Shown in pieces: positions 13,238-25,963 of a stretch of DNA of 64,000 bases (positions within the stretch are counted from its first letter, which is position 1; every line of letters begins with the position of its first letter). The notes below the pieces were generated by a model that saw only the letters and a list, made by a program, of their open reading frames with translations, was not told where the DNA came from and made no database searches. This stretch comes from Sophora flavescens (taxonomy: Eukaryota; Streptophyta; Magnoliopsida; Fabales; Fabaceae): positions 1,116,001 to 1,180,000 of the forward strand of contig JAUPTC010000017.1 in the NCBI GenBank assembly GCA_030762895.1. Direction: 5' to 3'. The position numbers and the translations under genes were made by a program.

Positions 13238-15900
13238 GTTAGACCCATTTAAGTGAAGGAACATCATGGACTGTGCACTAATCCGCGCCAGAGAACTCGG
13301 GACCCAATTTAGCCTTGATTTTGGCCTAATTTGTCAATTCTTGTGAAACCTGAAATTGTAGGTCTCTTCCTTATCTTTCTAGGGATAGCAAGATCACCAA
13401 AATCCGATATCTGTAGCTCTTGTTATGCTCTGCGCAAGGCAACAAGGTCAGGATGAGTGAAAAATCCGACAATTCACAATGTTTAGAAATTAAGCCCAAT
13501 AATGTAAAAGCAAAAACAATGATTTTAAAAGTTGTCTAATTTCCGTCTCTCTCTGGCTTGTACGGCTGTAAACCACTATTTATGCTTATTAATCCTGACC
13601 GAACCCTAGACCAAGTTATGGACCTCTGAATAAGCTTTCCAACAAGGTATCATATGCCTTAATTGGGCTTAAGATGAGTAAATTAGGCCCATTTAAGTGA
13701 AGGAACATCATGGACTGCGCACTAATCCGCGCCAGAGAACTCGGGACCCAATTTAGCCTTGATTCTGGCCTAATTTGACAATTCTTGTGAAACCTGAAAT
13801 TGTAGGTCTCTTCCTTATCTTTCTAGGGATAGCAGGATCACCAAAATCCGATATCTGTAGCTCAAGTTATGCTCTGCGCAAGGCGACAAGTTCAGGATGC
13901 ATGAAAAAACCGAAAATTAACAATGTTTCACAATTAAGTCCAATAATGTAAAAGCAAAAACAATGATTGTAAAAGTGTTATAATTTCCATCTCTCTCTGG
14001 CCTGTATGGCTGTAAACTACTATTTATGCATATTAATCCTGACCTAACCCTATACCAAATTAAGGGCCTCTGAATAAGCTTTCCAACAAGGTATCATATG
14101 CCTTTATTGGGCTTAGGATGTGTAAGTTAGGCGCATTTAAGTGAAAGAATTTCATGGACTGTGCACTGATCCGTGACAGAGAACTCGGGACCCAATTTAG
14201 CCTTGATTTAGGCCAAATTTGACAATTCTTGTGAAACCTGAAATTGTATATCTCCTCCTTATCTTTCCAGGGACAACAAGATCACCAAAATCCGATATCT
14301 CTAGCTCTAGTTATGCTATGCGCAAGTCAACAAGGTCAGGATGAGTGAAAAATCTGAAAATTAACAACGTTTAGCAATTAAGTCCAATAAGGAATAATCA
14401 AAAACAATGATTGTAAAAGTTGTCTAATTTTCGTCGCTCTTTGACTTGTGGGTCTGCAAACAACTATTTATGCTTATTAATCCTGACCTAACCATAGACG
14501 AAATTAAGGGCCTCTGAATCAGCTTTCGAACAAGGTATCATATGCCTTAATTGGGCTTAAGATGAGTAAGTTAGACCCATTTAAGTGAAGGAACATCATG
14601 GACTGTGCACTAATCCGCGCCAGAGAACTCGGGACCCAATTTAGCCTTGATTTTGGCCTAATTTGTCAATTCTTGTGAAACCTGAAATTGTAGGTCTCTT
14701 CCTTATCTTTCTAGGGACAGCAAGATCACCAAAATCCGATATATGTAGCTCTTGTTATGCTCTGCGCAAGGCAACAAGGTCAGGATGAGTGAAAAATCCG
14801 AAAATTAACAATGTTTAGAAATTAAGCCCAATAATGTAAAAGCAAAAACAATGATTTTAAAAGTTGTCTAATTTCCGTCTCTCTCTGGCTTGTGCGGCTG
14901 TAAACTGCTATTTATGGTTATTAATCCAGACCTAACCCTAGACCAAATTAAGGGCCTCTGAATAAGCTTTCCAACATGGTATCATATGCCTTAATTGGGC
15001 TTAAGATGAGTAAGTTAGGCCCATTTAAGTGAAAGAACATCATGGACTGCGCACTGATCCGCGCCAGAGAACTCGGGACCCAATTTAGCCTTGATTTTGG
15101 CCTAATTTGACAATTTTGTGATACCTGAAATTGTCGGTCTATTCCTTATCTTTTTAGGGACAGCAAGATCACCAAAATCCGATATCTGTAGCTTTAGTTA
15201 TGTTCTGCGCAAGGCAACAAGGTCAGGATGATTGAAAAATCCGAAAATTAAAAATGTTTAGCAATTAAGCCCAATAATGTAACAGCATAAACAATGATTG
15301 TAAAAGTTGTCCAATTTCCATCTCTCTCTGGCTTGTGCGTCTGTAAACTGCTATTTATGATTATTTATCCTGACCTAACCGTAGACGAAATTAAGGGCCT
15401 CTGAATAAGCATTCCAACAAGGGATCATACGCCTTAATTGGGCTTAAGATGAGTAAGTTAAGTACATTTAAGTGAAGGAACATCATGGACTGCGCACTAA
15501 TCCGCGCCAGAGAACTCGGGACCCAATTTAGCCTAGATTTTGGCCAAATTTGATAATACTTGGGAAACCTAAAATTGTAGGTCTCTTCCTTATCTTTCTT
15601 GGCACTGCAAGATCACCAAAATCGGATATTTGTAGCTCTAGTTATGCTCTGTGCAGGGCAACAAGGTCAAGAAGAGTGAAAAATCCGAAAATTAACAATG
15701 TTTAGCTATTAAGCCGAATAATGTAAAAGCAAAAACAATGATTGTAAAAGTTGTCTAATTTCAGTCTCTATCTGGCTTGTGCGGCTGTAAACTGCTATTT
15801 ATGGTTATTAATCCAGACCAAACCTTAGACCAAATTAAGGGCCTCTGAATAAGCTTTCCAACAAGGTATCATATGCCTTAATTGGGCTTAAGATGAGTAA
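13238..15900. repeat. Six-monomer higher-order repeat, copy A (2663 bp)
   Basis: Monomers at 13238, 13682, 14126, 14570, 15014 and 15457. Each matches, in order, the monomer 2662-2663 bp downstream. Markers include AAGTTATGGACCTCTG (13615 and 16278), GGCTTAGGATG versus GGCTTATGATG followed by GAAAGAATTTCATGG, and GGGATCATACGCC (15421 and 18083). A weaker three-monomer periodicity (1332 bp) also links 12350-13681 to 13682-15013. Confidence 0.85.
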
Positions 15901-18562
15901 GTTAGGCCCATTTAAGTGAAGGAACATCATGGACAGCGCACTAATCCGCGCCAGAGAACTCGGGACCCAATTTAGCCTTGATTTTGGACTAATTTGACAA
16001 ATCTTGTGAAACCTGAAAGTGTAGGTCTCTTCCTTATCTTTCTAGTGATAACAAGATCACCGAAATCCGATATCTGTAGCTCTTGTTATGCTCTGCGCAA
16101 GGCAACAAGGTCAAGATGAGTGAAAAATCCGACAATTCACAATGTTTAGAAATTAAGCCCAATAATGTAAAAGCAAAAACAATGATTTTAAAAGTTGTCT
16201 AATTTCCGTCTCTGTCTGGCTTGTGCGGCTGTAAACCACTATTTATGCTTATTAATCCTGACCGAACCCTAGACCAAGTTATGGACCTCTGAATAAGCTT
16301 TCCAACAAGGTATCATATGCCTTAATTGGGCTTAAGATGAGTAAATTAGGCCCATTTAAGTGAAGGAACATCATGGACTGCGCACTAATCCGCGCCAGAG
16401 AACTCGGGACCCAATTTAGCCTTGATTCTGGCCTAATTTGACAATTCTTGTGAAACCTGAAATTGTAGGTCTCTTCCTTATCTTTCTAGGGATAGCAGGA
16501 TCACCAAAATCCGATATCTGTAGATCAAGTTATGCTCTGCGCAAGGCGACAAGTTCAGGATGCATGAAAAAACCGAAAATTAACAATGTTTCGCAATTAA
16601 GTCCAATAATGTAAAAGCAAAAACAATGATTGTAAAAGTGTTCTAATTTCCATCTCTCTCTGGCCTGTATGGCTGTAAACTACTATTTATGCATATTAAT
16701 CCTGACCTAACCCTATACCAAATTAAGGGCCTCTGAATAAGCTTTCCAACAAGGTATCATATGCCTTTATTGGGCTTATGATGAGTAAGTTAGGCGCGTT
16801 TAAGTGAAAGAATTTCATGGACTGTGCACTGATCCGCGACAGAGAACTCGGGACCCAATTTAGCCTTGATTTAGGCCAAATTTGACAATTCTTGTGACAC
16901 CTGAAATTGTATATCTCCTCCTTATCTTTCCAGGGACAACAAGATCCCCAAAATCCGATATCTCTAGCTCTAGTTATGCTCTGCGCAAGTCAACAAGGTC
17001 AGGATGAGTGAAAAATCTGAAAATTAACAACGTTTAGCAATTAAGTCAAATAATGTAAAAGCAAAAACAATGATTGTAAAAGTTGTCTAATTTCGTCGCT
17101 CTCTGACTTGTGGGTATGTAAACAACTATTTATGCTTATTAATCCTGACCTAACCATAGACGAAATTAAGGGCCTCTGAATCAGCTTTCGAACAAGGTAT
17201 CATATGCCTTAATTGGGCTTAAGATGAGTAAGTTAGACCCTTTTAAGTGAAGGAACATCATGGACTGTGCACTAATCTGCGCCAGAGAACTCGGGACCCA
17301 ATTTAGCCTTGATTTTGGCCTAATTTGTCAATTCTTGTGAAACCTGAAATTGTAGGTCTCTTCCTTATCTTTCTTGGGACCACAAGATCACCAAAATCCG
17401 ATACCTGTAGCTCTTGTTATGCTCTGCGCAAGGCAACAAGGTCAGGATGAGTGAAAAATCCGAAAATTAACAATGTTTAGAAATTAAGCCCAATAATGTA
17501 AAAGCAAAAACAATGATTTTAAAAGTTGTCTAATTTCCGTCTCTCTCTGGCTTGTGCGGCTGTAAACTGCTATTTATGGTTATTAATCCAGACCGAACCC
17601 TAGACCAAATTAAGGGCCTCTGAATAAGCTTTCCAACATGGTATAATATGCCTTAATTGGGCTTAAGATGAGTAAGTTAGGCCCATTTAAGTGAAAGAAC
17701 ATCATGGACTGCGCACTGATCCGCGCCAGAGAACTCGGGACCCAATTTAGCCTTGATTTTGGCCTAATTTGACAATTTTGTGAAACCTGAAATTGTCGGT
17801 CTATTCCTTATCTTTTTAGGGACAGCAAGATCACCAAAATCCGATATCTGTAGCTTTAGTTATGTTATGCGCAAGGCAACAAGGTCAGGATGATTGAAAA
17901 ATCCGAAAATTAACAATGTTTAGCAATTAAGCCCAATAATGTAACAGTATAAACAATGATTGTAAAAATTGTCCAATTTCCGTCTCTCTCTGGCTTGTGC
18001 GTCTGTAAACTGCTATTTATGATTATTTATCCTGACCTAACCCTAGACGAAATTAAGAGCCTCTGAATAAGCTTTCCAACAAGGGATCATACGCCTTAAT
18101 TGGGCTTAAGATGAGTAAGTTAAGCACATTTAAGAGAAGGAACATCATGGACTGCGCACTGATCCGCGCCAGAGAACTCGGGACCCAATTTAGCCAAGAT
18201 TTTGGCCAAATTTGATAATTCTTGTGAAACCTAAAATTGTAGGTCTCTTCCTTATCTTTCTTGGCACTGCAAGATCACCAAAATCCGATATTTGTAGCTC
18301 TAGTTATGCTCTGTGCTGGGCAACAAGGTCAGGAAGAGTGAAAAATCCGAAAATTAACAATGTTTAGCTATTAAGCCCAATAATGTAAAAGCAAAAACAA
18401 TGATTGTAAAAGTGGTCTAATTTCAGTCTCTATCTGGCTTGTGCGGCTGTAAACTGCTATTTATGGTTATTAATACAGACCTAACCTTAGACCAAATTAA
18501 GGGCCTCTGAATAAGCTTTCCAACAAGGTATCATATGCCTTAATTGGGCTTAAGTTGAGTAA
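15901..18562. repeat. Six-monomer higher-order repeat, copy B (2662 bp)
   Basis: Second copy of the six-monomer unit (starts 15901, 16345, 16789, 17232, 17676, 18119). A third copy begins at 18563 (shared TTGGACTAATTTGACAA at 15985 and 18647) but switches to a different monomer order within about one monomer. Confidence 0.85.
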
Positions 18563-19891
18563 GTTAGGCCCATTTAAGTGAAGGAACATCATGGACTGCG
18601 CACTAATCCGCGCCAGAGAACTCGGGACCCAATTTAGCCTTGATTTTGGACTAATTTGACAATTCTTGTGAACCTGAAATTGTAGGTCTCTTCCTTATCT
18701 TCTAGGGATAGCAAGATCACCAAAATCCGATATCTGTAGCTCAAGTTATGCTTTGCGCAAGGCGACAAGTTCAGGAAGCATGAAAAAACCGAAAATTAAC
18801 AATGTTTCACATTTAAGTCCAATAAAGCAAAAGCAAAAACAATGATTGTAAAAGTTGTCTAATTTCCTTCTCTCTCTGGCCTGTACGGCTGTAAACTACT
18901 ATTTATGCATATTAATCCTGACCTATCCCTATACCAAATTAAGGGCCTCTGAATAAACTTTCCAACAAGGTATCATATGCCTTTATTGGGCTTAAGATGA
19001 GTAAGTTAAGCGCATTTAAGTGAAAGAATATCATGGACTGTGCACTAATCCGCGACAGAGAACTCGGGACCCAATTTAGCCTTGATTTAGGACTAATTTG
19101 ACAATTCTTGTGATACCTGAAATTGTATTTCTCTTCCTTATCTTTCTAGGGACAACAAGATCACCAAAATCTGATATCTGTAGCTCTAGTTCTGCTCTGT
19201 GCAAGGCAACAAGGAGAGGATGAGTGAAAAATCCGAAAATTAACAATGTTTAGCAATTAAGCCCAATAATGTAAAAGCAAAAACAATGATTGTAAAAGTT
19301 GTCTAATTTCCATCTCTCTCTGGCTTGTGCGCTGTAAACTGCTATTTACGCTTATTAATCCTGACCTAACCCTAGATCAAATTAAAGGCCTCTGAATAAG
19401 CTTTCCAACAAGGTATCATAAGCCTTAATTGGGCTTAAGATGAGTAAGTTAGGCCCATTTAAGTGAAGGAACATCATGGACTGCGCACTGATCCATGCCA
19501 GAGAATTCAGGACCCAATTTTGCCATGATTTGGGCCTAATTTGACAATTCTTGTGAAACCTGAAATTGTATGTCTCTTCGTTATCTTTCTAGGGACAGCA
19601 AGATCACCAAAATCCGATATCTGTAGCTTAAGTAATGCTCTGCGCAAGTCAACAAAGTCAGGATGAGTGTAAAATCCGAAAATTAACAATGTTTAGAAAT
19701 TAAGACCAATAATGTAAAAGCAAAAACAATGATTGTAAAAGTTGTCTAATTTCCATCTCTCTCTGGCTTGTGCGGCTGTAAACTTCTATTTATTCTTATT
19801 AATCCTGACCGTACCCTAGACCAAATTTAGGGCCTCTGAATAAGCTTTCAAACAAGGGATCATATACCTTAATTGGGCTTAAGATGAGTAA

Positions 19892-22551
19892 GTTAAGCGC
19901 ATTTAAGTGAAGGAACATCATGTACTGCGCACTGATCCGCGCCAGAGAACTCGGGACCCAATTTAGCCATGATTTTGGCCTAATTTGACAAATCTTGTGA
20001 AACTTGAGATTGTAGGTCTCTTCCTTATCTTTCTAGGGACAACAAGATCACCAAAATCCGATATCTGTAGCTCTAGTTATGCTCTGCGCAAGGCAACAAA
20101 GTCAGGATGAGTGAAAAATCCGAAAATTAACAATGTTTAGCAATTAAGTCCAATAATGTAAAAAAAAAAAACAACGATTGTAAAAGTTGTCTAATTTCCG
20201 TCTCTCTCTGGGTTGTGCGGCTGTAAACTGCTATTTATGGTTATTAATCCAGACCTAACCCAAGACCAAATTAAGGGCCTCTGAATAAGCTTTCCAACAT
20301 GGTATCATATGCCTTAATTGGGCTTAAGATGAGTAAGTTAGGCCCATTTAAGTGAAAGAACATCAAGGACTGCGCACTGATCCGCGGCAGAGAACTCGGG
20401 ACCCAATTTAGCCTTGATTTTGGCCTAATTTGACAATTTTGTGAAACCTGAAATTGTCGGTCTATTCCTTATCTTTTTAGGGGCAGCAAGATAACCAAAA
20501 TCCAATATCTGTAGCTCTAGTTATGTTCTGCGCAAGGCAACAAGGTCAGGATGAGTGAAAAATCCGAAAATTAACAATGTTTAGCAATTAAGCCCAATAA
20601 TGTAAAAGCAAAAACAATGATTGTAAAAGTTGTCTAATTTCCATCTCTCTCTGGCTTGTGCGGCTGTAAACTGCTATTTATTCTTATTAATCCTGACCTT
20701 ACCCTAGACCAAATTAAGGGCCTCTGAATAATCTTTCAAACAAGGGATCATATGCCTTAATTGGGATTAAAATGAGTAAGTTAAGCGCATTTAAGTGAAG
20801 GAACATCATGGACTGCGCACTGATCCGCGCCAGAGAACTCGGGACCCAATTTAGCCATGATTTTGGCCTAATTTGACAATTCTTGTGAAACCTGAAATTG
20901 TAGGTCTCTTCCTTATCTTTCTTGGGACCGCAAGATCACTAAAATCCGATATCTGTAGCTCTTGTTATGGTCTACGCAAGGCAACAAGGTTAGGATGAGT
21001 GAAAAATCCGAAAATTAACAATGTTTAGAAATTAAGCCCAATAGTGTAAAAGCAAAAACAATGATTTTAAAAGTTGTCTAATTTCCGTCTCTCTCTGGGT
21101 TGTGCGGCTGTAAACCATTATTTATGCCTATTAATCCTGACCTAACCCTAGACCAAATTAAGGACCTCTGAATAAGCTTTCCAATAAGGTATCATATGCC
21201 TTAATTGGGCTTAAGATGAGTAACTTAGGCCCATTTAAGTGAAGGAACATCATGGACTGTGCACTAATCCGCGCCAGAGAACTCGGGACCCAATTTAGCC
21301 TTGATTTTGGCCTAATTTGACAATTCCTGTGAAACCTGAAATTGTAGGTCTCTTCCTTTTCTTTCTAGGGCAACAAGATCACCAAAATCCAATATCTGTA
21401 GCTCTAGTTATGCTCTGCGCAAGGCAACAAAGTCAGGATGAGTGAAAAATCCGAAAATTAACAATGTTTAGCAATTAAGTCCAATAATGTAAAAAAAAAA
21501 AACGATTGTAAAAGTTGTCTAATTTCCGTCTCTCTCTGGGTTGTGCGGCTGTAAACTGCTATTTATGATTATTAATCCAGACCTAACCCAAGACCAAATT
21601 AAGGGCCTCTGAATAAGCTTTCCAACATGGTATCATATGCCTTAATTGGGCTTAAGATGAGTAAGTTAGGCCCATTTAATTGAAAGAACATCAAGGACTG
21701 CGCACTGATCCAAGGCAGAGAACTCGGGACCCAATTTAGCCATGATTTTGGCCTAATTTTACAATTTTGTGACACCTGAAATTGTCGGTCTATTCCTTAT
21801 CTTTTTAGGGACAACAAGATCACCAAAATCCGATATCTGTAGCCCAAGTTATGTTCTGCGCAAGGCAACAAGTTCAGGATGAGTGATAAATCCGAAAATT
21901 AACAATGTTTAGCAATTAAGCCCAATAATGTAAAAGCAAAAACAATGATTGTAAAAGTTGTCTAATTTCCATCTCTCTCTGGCTTGTGCGGCTGTAAACT
22001 GCTATTTATTCTTATTAATCCTGATCTTACCCTAGACCAAATTAAGGGCCTCTGAATAAGCTTTCCAACAAGGGATCATATGCTTTAATTGGGCTTAAGA
22101 TGAGTAAGTTAAGCGCATTTAAGTGAAGGAACATCATGGACTGCGCACTGATCCGTGCCAGAGAACTCGGGACCCAATTTAGCCATGATTTTGGCCTAAT
22201 TAGACGATTCTTGTGAAACCTGAAATTGTAGGTCTCTTCCTTATCTTTCTTGGGACCGCAAGATCACCAAAATCCGATATCTGTAGCTCTTGTTATGCTC
22301 TGCGCAAGGCTACAAGGTCAGGATGAGTGGAAAATCCGAAAATTAACAATGTTTAGAAATTAAGCCCAATAGTGTAAAAGCAAAAACAATGATTTTAAAA
22401 GTTGTCTAATTTCCGTCTCTCTCTGGCTTGTGCGGCTGTAAACCATTATTTATTCTTATTAATCCTGACCTAACCCTAGACCAAATTAAGGACCTCTGAA
22501 TAAGCTTTCCAATAAGGTATCATTTGCCTTAATTGGGCTTAAGATGAGTAA
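19892..22551. repeat. Three-monomer higher-order repeat, two copies (1332 and 1328 bp)
   Basis: Copy 1 is 19892-21223 and copy 2 is 21224-22551. The copies share a 12-A run in the first monomer (20160-20171 and 21491-21502), the variant AACATCAAGGACTGCGC in the second, and CTTGGGACCGCAAG in the third. Related monomers recur at 23440 and 23883. All monomers here are of the short class (441-445 bp). Confidence 0.8.
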
Positions 22552-24435
22552 GTTAAGCGCATTTAAGTGAAAGAATATCATGGACTGTGCACTAATCCGC
22601 GACAGAGAACTCGGGACCCAATTTAGCCTTGATTTAGGCCTAATTTGACAATTCTTGTGAAACCTGAAATTGTATATCTCTTCCTTATCTTTCTAGGGAC
22701 AACAAGATCACCAAAATCCGATATCTGTAGCTCTAGTTCTGCTCTGTGCAAGGCAACAAGGTGAGGATGAGTGAAAAATCCGTAAATTAACAATGTTTAG
22801 CAATTAAGCCCAACAATGTAAAATCAAAAACAATGATTGTAAAAGTTGTCGAATTTCCATCTCTCTTTGGCTTGTGCGGCTGTAAACTGCTACTTATGCT
22901 TATTAATCTTGGCCTAACCCTAGATCAAATTAAAGGCCTCTGAATAAGCTTTCCAACAAGGTATCATATGCCTTAATTGGGCTAAAGGTGAATAAGTTAG
23001 GCCCATTTAAGTGAAGGAACATTATGGACTGCGTACTGATCAGCGTCGGAGAACTCGGGACCAAATTTAGCCTTGATTTTGGCCAAATTTGACAATTCTT
23101 GTGACAGCTGAAATTGTAGGTCTCTTCCATATCTTTCTAGGGACATCAAGATCACCAAAATCCGATATCTATAGCTCTAGTTATGCTCTGCGCAAGGCAA
23201 CAAAGTCAGGATGAGTGAAAAATCCTAAAATTAACAATGTTTAGCAATTAAGTCCAATAATGTAAAAGAAAAAACAATGATTGTAAAAGTTGTCTAATTT
23301 CCTTCTCTCTCTGGCTTGTGCGGCTTTAAACTGCTATTTATGGTTATTAATCCAGACCTAACCCTAGACCAAATTAAGGGCCTCTGAATAAGCTTTCCAA
23401 CATGGTATCATATGCCTTAATTGGGCTTAAGATAAGTAAGTTAGGCAAATTTAAGTGAAAGAACATCATGGACTGCGCACTGATCCGCGCCAGAGAACTC
23501 GGGACCCAATTTAGCCTTGATTTTGGCCTAATTTGACAATTTTGTGAAACCTGAAATTGTCGGTCTATTCCTTATCTTTTTAGGGACAGAAACATCACCA
23601 AAATCCGATATCTGTAGCTCTAATTATGTTCTGCGTAAGGCAACAAGGTCAGGATGAGTGAAAAATCCGAAAATTAACAATGTTTAGCAATTAAGCCCAA
23701 TAATGTAAAAGCAAAAACAATGATTGTAAAAGTTGTCTAATTTCCGTCTCTCTCTGGCTTGTGCGGCTGTAAACTGCTATTTATTCTTATTAATCCTGAC
23801 CTAACCCTAGACCAAATTAAGGGCCTCTGAATAAGCTTTCCAACAAGGGATCATATGCCTTAATTGGGCTTAAGATGAGTAAGTTAAGCGCATTTAAGTG
23901 AAGGAACATCATGGACTGCGCACTAATCCGCACCAGAAAACTCGGGACCCAATTTAGCCATGATTTTGGCCTAATTTGACAATTCTTGTGAAACCTGAAA
24001 TTGTAGGTCTCTTCCTTATCTTTCTTAGGACTCCAAGATCACCAAAATCCGATATTTGTAGCTCTAGTTATGCTCTACGCAAGGCAACAAGGTCAGGATG
24101 AGTGGAAAATCCGAAAATTAACAATGTTTAGCTATTAAGCCCAATAATGTAAAAGCAAAAGCAATGATTGTAAAAGTTGTCTAATTTTCGTCTCTCTCTG
24201 GCTTGTGCGGCTGTAAACAACTATTTATGCTTATTAATCCTAACCTAACCCTAGACCAAATTAAGGGCCTCTGAATAAGCTTTCCAACATGGAATCATAT
24301 ACCTTTATTGGGCTTAAGATGAGTAAGTTAGGCACATTTAAGTGAAAGAACATCATGGACTGTGCGTAAGTACATCAAAGTAAAGAGCTGAAGTCCAAGG
24401 CACAAGAAGCGCGTCCACAGAAAGAAACAGAAGAG

Positions 24436-24702
24436 CTCGTCTGCTGACGTGTCACATGAAGCACGTCCACTGAAATAAAACAGAATATCTCGTCTGCTGA
24501 CGTGGCTCAAGAAGCGCTTCCACTAAGAAAACAGAAGATCTCATCTGTTGACATGGCACAAGAAGCGCGTCCACTAAGAAAACAGAAGATAACAGAAGAT
24601 CTCGTCTGCTGACGTGGCACAAGAAGAGCGTCCACTAAGAAAACAGAAGATCTCGTCTGCTGACGTGGCACATGGAGTACGTCCACTAAAGAAACTGAAG
24701 CA
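24436..24702 (+). repeat. 51-61 bp tandem repeat with ACGT (bZIP-type) cores in the LTR
   Basis: The motif CTCGTCTGCTGACGTGGCAC or a close variant begins at 24436, 24489, 24540, 24601 and 24652, each copy followed by AAGAAGCGCGTCCACTAAGA-like sequence. Spacings are 53, 51, 61 and 51 bp; the long spacing includes a 10-bp AACAGAAGAT duplication. The 3' LTR shows the same series at 31525, 31578, 31631 and 31682. TGACGTGGCA combines a TGACG and an ACGTGG core, known plant bZIP target types. A role as U3 enhancer is inferred from its position upstream of the TATA box. Confidence 0.8.
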
Positions 24703-24704
24703 CG

Positions 24705-24854
24705 CGTCTACTGATGTAAAAGAAGAGCTCGTCTACTGATGTAAAAGTAGAGCTCGTCTACTAATGTAAAAGAAGAGCTCGTCTACTAATGTAAAAGAAG
24801 AGCTCGTCTACTGATGTAAAAGAAGAGCTCGTCTACTGATAGTGGCACTTGGAG
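24705..24854 (+). repeat. 25-bp tandem repeat in LTR, six copies
   Basis: CGTCTACTGATGTAAAAGAA plus AGAGCT repeats with an exact 25-bp period at 24705, 24730, 24755, 24780, 24805 and 24830, with a degenerate seventh copy at 24857. It follows the 51-bp repeat and shares the CTCGTCTnCTGA core with it, so it is probably a shortened derivative. Confidence 0.9.
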
Positions 24855-25251
24855 CTCGTCTACTAATGATACGCGCTAAGATCTTAATGAGAATCTCCAT
24901 CCACTAACATAGCATATAAAGCTCGTCTACCAGTTGGAGCCCGTCCAATTGTCTTGTGTTAGCACGCTCGTCTACCAGTTGGAGCCCGTCCAATTACCTT
25001 GAGCTAGAACTCCCGTCTGCTGACGTGGCAAAAGGCAACGGCTATTTTTCTCTTTAATTAAACATGGATATATTACTCTTCAAAAAGACTTGGCTATCCT
25101 TTCAGATGGAAAAAGTTATATTTCAAGAAGGACGCACACTCTACAAAGATCAAACAGAATCCCATTTTAAGATCAAGAATCAAGAAAGCAGATTTTGTTA
25201 AATCAGATCCAAATCTGTCTTAAATAATCCCAACGGCTATAATTTGTCTTC

Positions 25252-25260
25252 TATATAAAG
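25252..25260 (+). promoter_or_regulatory. LTR TATA box of element 1
   Basis: TATATAAAG lies 660 bp upstream of the LTR end and downstream of the U3 tandem repeats, as expected for the retroelement promoter. Transcription would start about 30 bp downstream, near 25285. Recognised by motif and position only. Confidence 0.65.
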
Positions 25261-25874
25261 AGGGATCAAAGGAACAACAAAGATACAACATATACAATAA
25301 ACGCAACTCATTCTGATTGTGAAACAAAGTGCTTCATCTCTGAGAAAAGGGTGATAGTAGTTAGAACTTCAATTTGTATTATCAGGCTTTTAGAGTCTTA
25401 CTTCTACTCAATTCTTTTCGTGAATTAGAGTGACTAAGAGAGGGTATCTCTTAGGGTTTAACAAGGATAGAAGGGACCCTTGGGTATAGAAAAGCAAGTG
25501 TGCTTTCTGGAGATTTTTCAAGCAAGGAGGTTATCCTTGTGTTCTTCGTAATTAGAATTGTGTAATTACTGATTATAGTGAAGAAAACCATAGAGGTGTG
25601 GGACTGGATGTAGGCTTACCAGATGAGGTAGCCGAACCAGGATAAATCGGTTTGCGTGTTCTTCTTATCCCTAATCTCCATATACTTGTTAAACTTGAAT
25701 CTTTAATCTGCAATCTGTGTTAAAATCTGTTGTTACTACTTATAATTCTTCTTGTCATCATTACTTGTTCCATAACCTAATTCTTGGGAATTAAAATTGA
25801 GTGAAAACAAATTTTCTTTAAAGAAACACTGTTTTGCTTTAAATTGTTGAATAAGTTTTCAATATCTCAATTCA

Positions 25875-25887
25875 CCCCCCCCCCCCC
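25875..25887 (+). repeat. Poly-C run near LTR end
   Basis: Thirteen C residues inside AATTCACCCCC...CTCTTGAG, 26 bp before the LTR end. The opposite-strand element has a matching poly-G (15 G at 44521-44535, 7 G near 38086), so this C-run belongs to the LTR design in this group. Its exact length is prone to sequencing error. Confidence 0.8.
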
Positions 25888-25915
25888 TCTTGAGACCGTA
25901 GCCACTACCAACAAT

Positions 25916-25926
25916 TGGCATCAGGG
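25916..25926 (+). other. Primer binding site of element 1
   Basis: TGGCATCAGGG begins 2 bp after the LTR end. It is a two-mismatch version of the TGGTATCAGAGC site that pairs with the 3' end of initiator Met-tRNA in plant copia elements. The mismatches may reflect decay. Confidence 0.8.
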
Positions 25927-25963
25927 ATAAAACTCTTGTTACAAAGCTTAATAGCTTCAAGAG

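Larger units (their letters stand above)
1..24363. repeat. Satellite block 1, about 444-bp tandem monomers
   Basis: Head-to-tail tandem array. Taking the GTTAGGCCC-like motif as monomer start, starts fall at 1, 445, 899, 1343, 1791, 2235, 2689, 3132, 3586, 4030, 4475, 4919, 5365, 5811, 6159, 6603, 7058, 7502, 7946, 8390, 8834, 9278, (9698, start deleted), 10101, 10555, 10999, 11454, 11907, 12350, 12794, 13238, 13682, 14126, 14570, 15014, 15457, 15901, 16345, 16789, 17232, 17676, 18119, 18563, 19005, 19448, 19892, 20337, 20780, 21224, 21665, 22108, 22552, 22996, 23440, 23883 and 24327. The last monomer is cut by element 1 after about 37 bp. All monomers have the same orientation. Short ORFs here are chance frames that recur because the monomer recurs. 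I do not recognise the satellite family. Confidence 0.97.
24364..25913 (+). repeat. Element 1 5' LTR, truncated at its outer end
   Basis: 1550 bp ending in CTACCAACA just before the primer site. The satellite breaks off at about 24364, and the sequence from there aligns with position 31454 of the 3' LTR (TACATCAAAGTAAAGAGCT here against TCCATCAAAGTAAAGAGCT there). The first 187 bp of the LTR (31267-31453 in the 3' copy), including the TG terminus, are therefore missing. A complete LTR would be about 1.74 kb. It contains a 51-bp and a 25-bp tandem repeat, a TATA box and a 13-C run. The cause of the truncation (deletion or assembly join) cannot be decided from the sequence. Confidence 0.85.

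Noticed and set aside
1..24363. CRISPR-like array
   Set aside because: The period of about 444 bp with no short repeat/unique spacer structure is a plant satellite, not CRISPR.
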